Assembly (NCBI GenBank): GCA_015061605.1
Contig: SUWH01000010.1
Span: 1-64,000 of the forward strand
Direction: 5' to 3'
From: Lentisphaerota bacterium
GTDB lineage: Bacteria; Verrucomicrobiota; Lentisphaeria; Victivallales; Victivallaceae
DNA: 64,000 nt
Shown here: piece by piece, positions 1-7,573 of the stretch
Layout of the letters: every line of letters begins with the position of its first letter
How positions within the stretch are numbered: the first letter of the stretch is position 1
Notes under the pieces: model-generated
Told to the model about the DNA's origin: nothing
Seen by the model: the letters and a program-made list of their open reading frames with translations, nothing else
The model's database searches: none
Translations under genes and position numbers: made by a program

Positions 1-2
1 CA

Positions 3-1103
3 CCGGAAAAACTGACGTTGATTACCAAATATTATGAACATGGTCTCCGCTGGACTTTATACAATAATATGATGGATATCAGTGCCTGCGGACGGCAGAT
101 CATCGAATCCTGGCCGCAAAAGAAGTTCATTCAGATTTGCAGTTATGCCGACTTGCTGAAAAAATCCGGTCTGTTGAAAGAGCTGCCGGAACCCCGGGGA
201 AGTATCTGTTACCCTAAAAGCGGTTATCTTATTCACCGCAACGAAGATTTTTTCTTCTCCGTAAAGATGAGTTCGGCAACGCTTATCGGTTCGGAAGTCG
301 TCAATTCAGAAAATTCCTTGGGGCGGTACTCCGCTGACGGCGCTACTATGCTCTACACCCGGTATCCCTGGAAACAGTCTTCTCTCGCATTGCGCAACTG
401 GCACAAGGTTCCGGGGACGACCGAGCTTCAAAACTCCGATTCTCTGCGCCCGACCCGGGAGTATCCCCACGAAAATTCAAGCAGTTACTGCTGTTTTGCC
501 GAAGACTCTGTTGCTGCCGCTATGATGCGTTTTCGTGTTTCCCGGCTGCAAGCCGATAAGGCATGGTTCTGCTTTGATAAATATATCGTCTGCATGGGAA
601 CCAATATAAAGTCCTTTGAACCGGGGAGTGTGGCAACAACTCTCGTCCAGCGTTTTCGCAACACTCAAGTTTTGCTGGGCAACAAGCCGCTTACGGACGG
701 GGAATTCTGTTCTGCCGGGAAAACTTCTTTCACCTTTGAAGGTATGAAGTATCTGCTTCCGGAAAGCGGTTCGTTCAAAATTCTCCTTGACCACCGGCAA
801 GGCAACTGGAACACCATCAATTTGGAACATCCATCGAGTCCGGTTTCAGGAGATATGCTGACGGTTTGGCAGGAACACGACTCCTCTACTCCGGGGCAAT
901 ACCTTTACGTCATTCATCCGGAAAGTGTTCCCGCACCTGAAATCAAATACCTGCGCGGCAATAATATCATCGGCATCCATACTCCGGATGGCATTATCGC
1001 CGCCTTCTTTTCACCCGGTAAAATCCTTGATATCGAAACTGCCGTCCCGGGTTTGTACATTGATTTCAAAAACATCCGGAAATTTATCCCGCTTTGCCAA
1101 TAA
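3..1103 (+). CDS. Polysaccharide lyase family 8 (hyaluronate/chondroitin/xanthan lyase type), C-terminal part; 5' end outside window
   Basis: The reading frame is already open at base 3, so the N-terminal catalytic alpha/alpha toroid and start codon lie before the window. The visible part resembles the central and C-terminal beta-sandwich of PL8 lyases: an HRNEDFFFSVKMSS segment, an NSENSLGRYSADGATMLY segment (PL8 enzymes have an N-x-EN followed by G-x-Y-x-x-DG here), then W-x-x-x-PGTT, and later WFCFDKYIVCMGTNI. Known members cleave uronic-acid-containing polysaccharides by beta-elimination after export. The substrate cannot be told from this piece. The gene ends just before a fragment of a mobile-element gene, so its extreme C-terminus could have been altered by an insertion. 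Family assignment is by motif recognition only. Confidence 0.8.
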   Translation, partial: PEKLTLITKYYEHGLRWTLYNNMMDISACGRQIIESWPQKKFIQICSYADLLKKSGLLKELPEPRGSICYPKSGYLIHRNEDFFFSVKMSSATLIGSEVVNSENSLGRYSADGATMLYTRYPWKQSSLALRNWHKVPGTTELQNSDSLRPTREYPHENSSSYCCFAEDSVAAAMMRFRVSRLQADKAWFCFDKYIVCMGTNIKSFEPGSVATTLVQRFRNTQVLLGNKPLTDGEFCSAGKTSFTFEGMKYLLPESGSFKILLDHRQGNWNTINLEHPSSPVSGDMLTVWQEHDSSTPGQYLYVIHPESVPAPEIKYLRGNNIIGIHTPDGIIAAFFSPGKILDIETAVPGLYIDFKNIRKFIPLCQ

Positions 1104-1106
1104 AAA

Positions 1107-1344
1107 GAGGGTGGCAAAACCTGTACAAGAAGTTTTGCAGCACTCTTCCGATGTCCGGAAGCTCGCCCGTGCCATCGGTAAGGACATGGCGTATGTTTCC
1201 CGGATTACCCGACTCACGCTGCTGTCGCCGGAAATCATCCACGGCGTCCTCACCGGGCAGTTAGATCAAATCGGCGTGGAAAAGTGCAAGCAGCCTTTTC
1301 CCATTTTATGGGATGAACAGAAAAAGTTTTTCGGCATCGAGTAA
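1107..1344 (+). pseudogene. Truncated copy of a recombinase-associated HTH gene
   Basis: The last ~60 codons before the TAA at 1342-1344 are nearly identical to the C-terminus of the intact gene at 2761-3141: both read LARAI-x-KDMAYVSRITRL, then LLSPEIIHGVLTGQLDQI and end FPILWDEQKKFFGIE. Upstream the similarity fades (RVAKPVQEVLQHSSDV against RWQKLIDEGVYSNV), and the first half of the gene, including its start, is replaced by the end of the PL8 gene. The repeat also continues past the stop into a GGCGGT segment that is half of the terminator found after the intact copy. I read it as a decayed fragment left by recombination, not an expressed gene. Confidence 0.7.
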
Positions 1345-1368
1345 CGCACCCAGCGTTTGGCGGTTGGA
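1141..1368 (+). repeat. Direct repeat, copy 1 (second copy at about 2942-3166)
   Basis: About 225 bp are shared at high identity with 2942-3166, covering the 3' half of the HTH gene and the start of its downstream terminator. The two copies flank the DRGH nuclease gene and the nested hairpin at 2222-2330 in the same orientation, so homologous recombination between them would delete that 1.8-kb segment. Confidence 0.75.
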
Positions 1369-1370
1369 GA

Positions 1371-2153
1371 TCATAAACCCTGCCACGCTTTGATGGAAAA
1401 GCTGCTTTCAAGGTATTTCTGCTGCTCCTTTGGCACTTTGGAAAAGAAATCAAGTCCCGTTACTTTTTCGACTGTATCAACGGTAACTGCGAATTCCTGC
1501 AATGCTTTGTTACTCCCTTCATTCGGCAGGATAAATGCTATCATTTTCTGTGGTGGTGTTAAATCATAAATGACTTTATAATAATGTGTGGGAACTGTAA
1601 CTTTGTTTGGTCCGATGGTGATTCGTGGCTCTTTGGGCAGAATCGGTCCGGTTACCACAACGATTTTTCCTTCTGTTATGGCAAAATCTCGTACCAACGC
1701 TTCCAGTTCCTTCCATATCCCCCGATTAAATGCAGGTTTCTGCGGACTCATATTGGAGTAAAAGAAACTGTCGGCCATTGTTTGTCCAGAAAAGGCCATG
1801 TCAGCCGCAGGAGCAAGGTGTCCGCGATCGTAACCCGACCTGCGGTAATCTGCCGCTGTTGCGCTTCCTGTAGGGATTTCCGGGTCGCTGCGAAACTTGT
1901 TTGTCCGCTTCACCACCTTCGTGGTAGCCTCCGCTGCGGTCATTATATAGATAACCCACGCAGCTTGTTCGTGTTGCTCTATGTAACCGAGAGCGTATCC
2001 GGGGCGGTTAATGATGGTATCGGCTTTGCCGGGAATACCGAAGGAAAGGTTATCGTATTGAGGTTCTTGCTCGCCAGCCCAGCAGAAACAGGAAAAAATA
2101 AAACAGAGGGTGAGTATGAGTTTGAATAAAGATTTTGATTTATATTTTACCAT
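1371..2153 (-). CDS. Exported DNA/RNA non-specific endonuclease (DRGH / beta-beta-alpha-metal)
   Basis: A 260-residue protein carrying the signature DRGHLAPAADM at about residues 109-119. In this nuclease family the His of DRGH is the general base, and an Asn/Glu further on (N-x-x-x-x-x-W-x-x-LE, here NRGIWKELEALV) helps bind Mg2+. A basic start followed by a long hydrophobic stretch ending near FCWAG is a signal peptide, so it acts outside the cytoplasm, probably degrading environmental nucleic acids. I prefer the ATG at 2153 because GAGGAAA lies upstream; an in-frame ATG at 2171 has no ribosome site. It lies alone between two copies of a direct repeat and may belong to the mobile patch. Confidence 0.88.
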   Translation of the reverse strand: MVKYKSKSLFKLILTLCFIFSCFCWAGEQEPQYDNLSFGIPGKADTIINRPGYALGYIEQHEQAAWVIYIMTAAEATTKVVKRTNKFRSDPEIPTGSATAADYRRSGYDRGHLAPAADMAFSGQTMADSFFYSNMSPQKPAFNRGIWKELEALVRDFAITEGKIVVVTGPILPKEPRITIGPNKVTVPTHYYKVIYDLTPPQKMIAFILPNEGSNKALQEFAVTVDTVEKVTGLDFFSKVPKEQQKYLESSFSIKAWQGL

Positions 2154-2192
2154 CCGGCTGGCTTTCCTCATCTGTTTGTGAGACGAGGAATT

Positions 2193-2228
2193 ATGGCAAA
2201 AAAGAACGGCCTCGACTCAATGTTCTAA
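2193..2228 (+). other. Micro-ORF of 11 codons reading MAKKNGLDSMF
   Basis: An ATG preceded by GAGGAA opens an 11-codon frame whose stop TAA lies inside the left arm of the inverted repeat at 2222-2330. The peptide resembles the N-terminal tail common in ParB-type partition proteins (MxKKxGLxxLF). It is either the severed start of such a gene or chance; there is no coding continuation in this frame. Confidence 0.25.
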
Positions 2229-2330
2229 CGAGGCTCGGCAAAGCCCACAATCGCACAAAGAGCCGGGCCGTAAATATACGGCACAGCCTATGTATGCGAT
2301 TGCTCAAAATTTTGCCGATTTCGTTAGAAC
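2222..2330. other. Nested inverted repeat, attC-like structure
   Basis: Four nested stems share one axis. GTTCTAACGA (2222-2231) pairs with TCGTTAGAAC (2321-2330); CGGCAAA (2236-2242) with TTTGCCG (2311-2317); CAATCGCA (2248-2255) with TGCGATTG (2295-2302); GCCGTA (2267-2272) with TACGGC (2277-2282). The outer arms contain TCTAAC and GTTAGA, the cores of integron attC sites, and the next stem is separated by a 4x3-nt unpaired spacer, as in attC R and L boxes. Length (109 nt) is within the attC range. Perfect complementarity is seen directly; the attC reading is inference, since strict consensus ends differ and no integrase gene is in the window. Confidence 0.5.
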
Positions 2331-2433
2331 GCATAGTATTTATAAAGCACCATCTCAAAAGATGGCTATGTAAGAATGTCAAAAACAGTTTTTATTCGAG
2401 TTTTTCACCTCCAGAGTTTATTCCATAACTGCA

Positions 2434-2450
2434 CGGTGTAATGTACACCG
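2434..2450. other. Small perfect hairpin CGGTGTA/TACACCG
   Basis: A 7-bp stem with a 3-nt loop in the otherwise gene-free stretch between the nuclease start and the recombinase remnant (2154-2582). No U-tract of note follows, so it is not a convincing terminator. Apart from this hairpin and the attC-like structure I see nothing else in that stretch. Confidence 0.4.
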
Positions 2451-2582
2451 AAAAGAGTGATTTTTCAAGCAAACAAACCATTATTGTTTTATTATTTGAT
2501 TGATGCTGCCACGCAATGCGTGAATCAGCATTTCCTTTCGCAGTTCAATAAATGTTTGAAATTGCTAAAACGTATAATTTAA

Positions 2583-2768
2583 CCCCTGGGGGATGTGGTG
2601 TCGTTTCTTGAAATTGTCGTCACGAGTAGGAACGAAATTACTCCGGGGGAATACAACCGACTTTTGCTTCTGCTCGTTGAGAAAGTTGTCGTTTGGGAGG
2701 ATAAATTGGAATTGGAACTCAAAACCAGCGGAATAAAATCGCTGATGGAGGAATTCAAAAATGCATAA
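2583..2768 (+). pseudogene. C-terminal remnant of a large serine recombinase/resolvase
   Basis: An open frame that starts immediately after a stop codon and runs to TAA at 2766-2768. It encodes a coherent protein end: FLEIVVTSRNEITPGEY, then LLLLLVEKVVVWEDKLELE and GIKSLMEEFKNA. This charged, coiled end is typical of recombinase C-termini, which describe a binding domain for the element's ends. It overlaps the start of the next gene (ATGCATAA), an arrangement often seen between a serine recombinase and a small HTH partner. No catalytic serine domain is present, so the gene is truncated by at least several hundred codons. The assignment rests on context plus composition. Confidence 0.5.
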
Positions 2769-3141
2769 AGTGGAAATCCTTGAAAATGGAAATGTTAAAC
2801 TTACGATCCCTATGTCCTTCCGGAACTGTGCCGGACGGAAACGGATTGTGACTCCCGATGAAGAAGTTACTTTCACAGACCCGATGGTAACCAGTCTTGC
2901 CCGTGCCTTCCGCTGGCAAAAACTGATCGATGAAGGCGTGTACTCCAATGTCCAGGAACTCGCTCGTGCCATCGTTAAGGACATGGCGTATGTTTCCCGG
3001 ATAACCCGGCTCACGCTGCTGTCGCCGGAAATCATCCACGGCGTCCTCACCGGGCAGTTGGACCAAATCAGCGTGAAAAAGTGTAAACAGCCTTTTCCCA
3101 TTTTATGGGATGAACAGAAAAAGTTTTTCGGTATCGAGTAA
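2761..3141 (+). CDS. Small recombinase-associated HTH protein
   Basis: A 126-residue protein. Its ATG overlaps the stop of the recombinase remnant and follows a strong GGAGG site at 8 nt. The C-terminal half reads SNVQELARAIVKDMAYVSRI and then TRLTLLSPEIIHGVLTGQ, a helix-turn-helix of the ParB-like type commonly found just downstream of serine recombinase genes on bacterial mobile elements. The N-terminal half (GNVKLTIPMSFRNCAGRKRI) looks like a short beta-rich domain. Its exact role in recombination is not known to me. With the recombinase gone it is probably a stranded passenger, though its own frame is intact and it has a terminator. Confidence 0.65.
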   Translation: MHKVEILENGNVKLTIPMSFRNCAGRKRIVTPDEEVTFTDPMVTSLARAFRWQKLIDEGVYSNVQELARAIVKDMAYVSRITRLTLLSPEIIHGVLTGQLDQISVKKCKQPFPILWDEQKKFFGIE

Positions 3142-3156
3142 CGCAACACAGCTTTT

Positions 3157-3193
3157 GGCGGTAGGAATTATCCCGCCGCCTTTTTTGTTTTTT
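3157..3193 (+). terminator. Rho-independent terminator after the HTH gene
   Basis: The stem GGCGG (3157-3161) pairs with CCGCC (3176-3180), with an additional inner GG/CC pair, and is followed directly by TTTTTTGTTTTTTG. It lies 16 bp after the stop codon. Confidence 0.75.
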
Positions 3194-3986
3194 GTGGAAA
3201 ATGTGAGATGTCGGACTTTCCTTACAATTAAAAAGCGAAGGTCGGTGCAGAGAACTTTCCGATGAGCATTTCAAGGTGGCGTTGGTATCGTTCTGCGGAA
3301 AAATACGTCATTTAACGGCTGTTGTCACTCAAAGAGTTATGACGGATAGAGAACACTTTTTCATAAATGATGTTTGGTCTCTAATCGAAATGTCGGCAAA
3401 TAGAGAATAGAGAAAAATAGAGAATTTTGCGTATTTTGCCGTGTGTTTGTGTAACACTCTCATCTCTAACACTTAACAAAATAACTCCGCATAAATGACT
3501 GCCGACATTTACAAACAGAGAATTTCCGGAGAAACTATGCAAAACATGCGCTTTTGAGAGGCTATGCCGTTCTCTATTGAGAGAACTGCAGCGGAATGAG
3601 TTTGTTGCAAATCAGTACCGCATTGCCCGGCTTCGGGAGCTGACGCTCCTCTACGCCGCGGCAGTCTTCCCCGTTGGGTTCGCTCGTCTGCGCCTATGGC
3701 TTGCCGAGGCGAAATCTCAAAAATGCCGCTTGATGAATGCTCTGCCGCAATGGGTTTTGAGATAAAAGAAATTAAGCGGCGAAGCCGCGCTGTAAAGATA
3801 ACACATCCTCCCGCCGGAGGCGGCAACTTCACAAGCGGAGCGGCTTCACAAGTGCAATGAAGCGACAGCGTAATGAAACGACTTCACAAGCAAGGCTTCC
3901 TGGAATTGGTGAAGATGTGAAGAAAACCTTTGGTTTTGAGTGAAGAGCGGCTGACGCCGCGTGAAGAGAAGCCTTGCGGCTTCGTT
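3194..3986. other. Gene-free, repeat-rich stretch between the mobile remnant and tRNA-Val
   Basis: No credible gene is seen. The left part contains AGAGAA-rich short repeats (around 3350-3440) and a hairpin GTTCTCT/AGAGAAC (3569-3586). The right part, from about 3780, is low-complexity DNA built of recurring CTTCACAAG, GTGAAG and GAAGCG words. It ends with a GAAGCC/GGCTTC hairpin at 3968-3983. Open frames on either strand here have no ribosome sites and biased composition; I treat them as chance. Confidence 0.6.
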
Positions 3987-4087
<101 letters not shown>

Positions 4088-4106
4088 GGATTTTTGATTA
4101 TTCCAT

Positions 4107-4135
4107 AATATACCCCGCCGGATGGCGGTTGTCAA
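4107..4135 (-). promoter_or_regulatory. Promoter for tRNA-Val
   Basis: On the minus strand TTGACA is followed after exactly 17 bp by TATATT, 20 bp before the tRNA 5' end. The spacer is GC-rich. Confidence 0.8.
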
Positions 4136-4163
4136 GCGGCGGAATATATATATGTCGAAAAAA

Positions 4164-4451
4164 TTACAATACCGGCTTGAGCAGGTAAAGTGTGCTGCCT
4201 TTACGCAGATCTTTGACCGCTTCACGGTATTCAGCCATGTGCGCTGAATCCAGATGCGCTTTGAGATGCGCTTCTGATTCCCACGCTTCGACAATGGTCA
4301 GGTAAATCTGATTTTCGTCATTATCGATGCACGGATTGTAGGTGATGCATCCGTTTTCAGCCCGGACGACCGGCACGAGGTCACGCATAATTTCCAGCAT
4401 TTTTTCCTGACAACCGGGATTGAGTTCCATTCTGGCAACAACATGTATCAT
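4164..4451 (-). CDS. Antibiotic-biosynthesis-monooxygenase-fold protein (YgiN-like)
   Basis: A 95-residue single-domain protein of the ABM / quinol monooxygenase family: MIHVVARMELNPGCQEKM at the start, a central AENGCITYNPCIDND, YLTIVEAWESEAHLKAHLDS and the terminal AHMAEYREAV helix. Such proteins form dimeric ferredoxin-like barrels. Some oxidise quinols or aromatic compounds without a cofactor; many have no known substrate. It begins 12 bp after the alcohol dehydrogenase stop, so it is probably the last gene of the GH20 operon. That suggests a role in handling a reactive carbonyl or sugar product, but this is inference. Confidence 0.8.
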   Translation of the reverse strand: MIHVVARMELNPGCQEKMLEIMRDLVPVVRAENGCITYNPCIDNDENQIYLTIVEAWESEAHLKAHLDSAHMAEYREAVKDLRKGSTLYLLKPVL

Positions 4452-4463
4452 TTTGAAAACCTT

Positions 4464-5618
4464 TCAGTAAGAATTTTTCATTATATCAAGGAGAATATTG
4501 TAACTTTCTTCCAACGGAATGGGCTGCGGAGCATTTTCCAGTTTCATCTTGTTTTCAGCTCCGCTGCGGGCGGTCTTTTCCAGAAGTTCCGGCGTTATGC
4601 CCTGCCAATGGGACAGTTTCTGTTTCAAACCGATGGAGCTTGTGAACGTTCTGAAACTTTCTATCACCTCTTCCGGGGTGTTCCCCGGAAAAATATCTGC
4701 CAGTTCCATGGTGCGTTCAGCGACCTTGGGATTGGCAAGGTAATATTTCCACGCCGCAGGCAGAAGTACGGCGACCGCTTCTCCGTGTGCGATCCGCCCG
4801 AACCATGAAAAACTGCACAAATGCGGCACCCCGGTCGATTTGAAGCGGATGGTCATGCCGCCTAATGTGGAGGCGATAAGCATACCGCGGCGGGCTGTTT
4901 CATTATCCGGATCTGTCAGCGCTTGCGGAAGGTATTCTTTGACCAGCGCAATACCGGTCTTTGCCCAGATGTTGGCATCCGGATGGCGGTTGTCTGCTCC
5001 CACATTGAGAAAGCCTTCGATCAGATGCGCCAGCGCATCACAGCCGGTGGCACGGGTCAGTGCTTCCGGCATGGAACGCTGCAATAACGGCGGGCAGAAC
5101 GCGATCGCCGGAACGGATTGATCTTCCACAATGAGTTTTTTTACTCCGAGCGCATGGTCGACGATGTTTGAGTAGGGGGTCGCTTCCGAACCGGTTCCGC
5201 TGGTAGTCGGGATGGCGACCATCCGTTTCAGGTGTTTCCCGAAATTGGCACTGCTCCAGCGGTTGACTCCAAAGAGGTCAGAGAGCTCCCAATTGGTCTG
5301 ATAGCATAAGTAGGCGGCTTTTGCGGCATCAAGGACACTTCCTCCGCCGACAGCGACCACATTTTCCGGACGGCGTTCTTTGAGGAACTCCACCATCTTT
5401 TTTACGGTTTCAGTAGATGGTTCAGCTTCCACTCCGGTCCACACGGTATAGCCGGCACAGCGGAAAAGTTCCGCATAGTGGCTTCCCGAAAACACCACCG
5501 TATCCGGTGCGCTGTGCCCCAGAGTCACCGAAAGCAGTTGAAATATTTCATCTGAAATGACGATGATCTCTTTCGGAGCGCCCTGAAGCAGCGTTTCAGC
5601 GTATTCTATTGTTACCAT
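4464..5618 (-). CDS. Iron-containing (group III) alcohol dehydrogenase
   Basis: A 384-residue protein with the usual two domains. The Rossmann-like half carries the NAD(P)-binding GGGSVLDAAKAAYLCYQ and PTTSGTGSEATPYSNI. The helical half carries the metal ligands in GCDALAHLIEGFLN (Asp, His) and in VPHLCSF with IAHGEAVAVLLP (two His). These enzymes interconvert alcohols and aldehydes or ketones. The substrate is not evident; a lactaldehyde- or sugar-alcohol-type role would suit its position after a hexosaminidase. The ATG at 5618 is preferred: it overlaps the stop of the GH20 gene (ATGGTAA), and earlier in-frame starts lie deep inside that gene. Confidence 0.88.
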   Translation of the reverse strand: MVTIEYAETLLQGAPKEIIVISDEIFQLLSVTLGHSAPDTVVFSGSHYAELFRCAGYTVWTGVEAEPSTETVKKMVEFLKERRPENVVAVGGGSVLDAAKAAYLCYQTNWELSDLFGVNRWSSANFGKHLKRMVAIPTTSGTGSEATPYSNIVDHALGVKKLIVEDQSVPAIAFCPPLLQRSMPEALTRATGCDALAHLIEGFLNVGADNRHPDANIWAKTGIALVKEYLPQALTDPDNETARRGMLIASTLGGMTIRFKSTGVPHLCSFSWFGRIAHGEAVAVLLPAAWKYYLANPKVAERTMELADIFPGNTPEEVIESFRTFTSSIGLKQKLSHWQGITPELLEKTARSGAENKMKLENAPQPIPLEESYNILLDIMKNSY

Positions 5619-7501
5619 ACTTTGATCATTCCGGAAGCAAAATACTGGTGGATGTGCATCGCAGAGTAGGGGGCGGACCACGGGAGGCGGCCTTCCAATT
5701 CTTCGATGGTGTCGATCTGACCGTCAAGATATTCATTGATCCGGACGATAAGCTCTTCCAACCGTGCCGCCTGCGCCGCATTGCGTCCCTGAATGGTTTC
5801 CAGACCGAAGGCTTTGGAACGCGCCAGCCAGATTTCGCGGAAAAGTCCATCCAATTGATAGAGCGCAGTCAACGCCGCGGGGATGGTGGTCGTGGCAAGT
5901 TCGTGCAGCGCCAGACGGTCGCCGCTGTCATATGCGGCTTCGAGTGCGCCGCGCAGTTCGAGTTTGCGCATCAGGAATTTCACGACCGCCACGGCGTAAG
6001 CGATGTTTCCGGCTTCGCACTCTTCGATGTGCGGCATGATGCGGCAGAGTATCTCATCGTAGATGTCGAGCAACTGCAAGTCAAATTCCGGATTGGCGCG
6101 TTTGGCGTTATCAAAGGCGATGCCGAGCAGCGGATCATCCCACAGGATGGATTGTGCATAAAGGGCTTCCGGAGTTTTTCCTTCAACGGCTATATTTTCC
6201 TGATGGATGTCTCCGACGGCGATCTGGGCGGCATAATCGGCAAAACAGGTTGCTTCAAAACGCCGGGCAGAAACATTTTCATCTTTTTCTCCCCAGCACA
6301 TATCACCGCAGCGGACGATACCGGCAAGCGAGGAGTCGTATTCGCAATATGCGCCGTCGTCACCCCACATGGTGAAAAAGAGTTCTGAAACATTTTCTTC
6401 ACGGCAGGCTTCGATACAGGGGGTGGCGGTGAGCATGGTCTGGTTGTGATCATACCACAATTTCACCCAGGTCCAGATGCCGGAACCCATGATCGGCTCT
6501 TTGCCCAGATCCCGGTGCCGCCGGATCATTTTCTTATAGGTTTCTTTGTCTTTGTGATAGTAATCCCAGTAGACCAGTTGAGTGGCCGGATCGATTTCCG
6601 AAGCCAGATTTTCCGGGAAGGGACTGGTGGTGTCGTAATAGAGATTGGCGGTGTTGGTGAGGCGGAAGAACATATCCGACCACATCATCGGATCCAAGCC
6701 GTGTTTTGCACAGATCTCTGAAACCACTTTCAAGTGGCGGGTCATCAGCTCAAAGCCGCCAGTGCATCCGTTGAGCCGGTGATATTTGCCAAGTCCCAGC
6801 CCGTGAGCTTCATCCATGCCGATGTGGATGCGGCGGCTGCGGAATGCTTTGCTCCAGAAACTGATCATTTTGTCAACGAGTTCATGGACGCGCGGGTTTC
6901 CGACCATCATGATGCGCGGGGTGTCCTGAATATCGGCATAGACCGGATGGCGGAGCATCTGTTCCAAATGGGCGAGAGTCTGGATGCAGCCGACCATCTC
7001 TATGCCGAGCGTGGCGGCATAGGCATCGATCTCCTGAAGCTCTTCCAGAGAATAAGCTCCCCGGAAAGCTCCGAAAAATGGTTCATCATCCAGTTCATAA
7101 ATATCTTCGCAGTAAAGCAGAACCTGATTGTAGCCGGAAAGCGCCAACCGGCGCAGCCATTTTTTCAGATGTTCCACACGCATGACCATGCCGCGGGAAA
7201 CATCGAGCATGATGCCCAGACTGCGGAACGGCGTGGAAGCATCCTCTTCCAGTTTGGATAAGGCGCTGCCGATACCGCGGGCGGCTCCGGAGAGAGAGGA
7301 GTATTCGATTTTGACTTCGCCTTTGGAACGGGTCACTTTTGAAATACATCCGGTTCCGGAAATCTCTTTGAATTTGAGTTTGAGTCCGCGTCCGCCTTCG
7401 GAAATGGGGTACTCTTCGGACAGGGTATTGAGCATATCCGCGATGGCGGGAGGCACTTCGCTGTTTTTCCAGGACAGTTTGACATTTGAAGCGGTGTTCA
7501 T
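5612..7501 (-). CDS. Glycoside hydrolase family 20 beta-N-acetylhexosaminidase-like enzyme
   Basis: A 629-residue protein. An N-terminal alpha/beta domain precedes a TIM barrel that begins at FRSLGIMLDVSRGM. The GH20 catalytic pair is in IHIGMDEAHGLG (Asp230-Glu231): Glu is the acid/base and Asp orients the substrate acetamido group. The overall form, lacking signal peptide and with a long helical C-terminus, resembles the cytoplasmic Gcn-type GH20 enzymes that release terminal GlcNAc/GalNAc from imported oligosaccharides. The ATG at 7501 has AGGAG 8 nt upstream. It is the first gene of an operon with an alcohol dehydrogenase and a small monooxygenase and has its own promoter. Confidence 0.85.
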   Translation of the reverse strand: MNTASNVKLSWKNSEVPPAIADMLNTLSEEYPISEGGRGLKLKFKEISGTGCISKVTRSKGEVKIEYSSLSGAARGIGSALSKLEEDASTPFRSLGIMLDVSRGMVMRVEHLKKWLRRLALSGYNQVLLYCEDIYELDDEPFFGAFRGAYSLEELQEIDAYAATLGIEMVGCIQTLAHLEQMLRHPVYADIQDTPRIMMVGNPRVHELVDKMISFWSKAFRSRRIHIGMDEAHGLGLGKYHRLNGCTGGFELMTRHLKVVSEICAKHGLDPMMWSDMFFRLTNTANLYYDTTSPFPENLASEIDPATQLVYWDYYHKDKETYKKMIRRHRDLGKEPIMGSGIWTWVKLWYDHNQTMLTATPCIEACREENVSELFFTMWGDDGAYCEYDSSLAGIVRCGDMCWGEKDENVSARRFEATCFADYAAQIAVGDIHQENIAVEGKTPEALYAQSILWDDPLLGIAFDNAKRANPEFDLQLLDIYDEILCRIMPHIEECEAGNIAYAVAVVKFLMRKLELRGALEAAYDSGDRLALHELATTTIPAALTALYQLDGLFREIWLARSKAFGLETIQGRNAAQAARLEELIVRINEYLDGQIDTIEELEGRLPWSAPYSAMHIHQYFASGMIKVW

Positions 7502-7536
7502 GATATTTTCTCCTATTGTTGAACAACTCATGCAAT

Positions 7537-7565
7537 AACATACAGCGTATTTCAGCGCATTACAA
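7537..7565 (-). promoter_or_regulatory. Promoter of the GH20 operon
   Basis: On the minus strand TTGTAA, 17 bp, then TATGTT, about 35 bp before the GH20 start codon. Confidence 0.6.
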
Positions 7566-7573
7566 GGGGCGGA

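Noticed and set aside
2135-2428. 97-codon frame across the nested hairpin
   Set aside because: It overlaps the inverted repeat structure and begins inside the nuclease gene on the opposite strand; no ribosome site.
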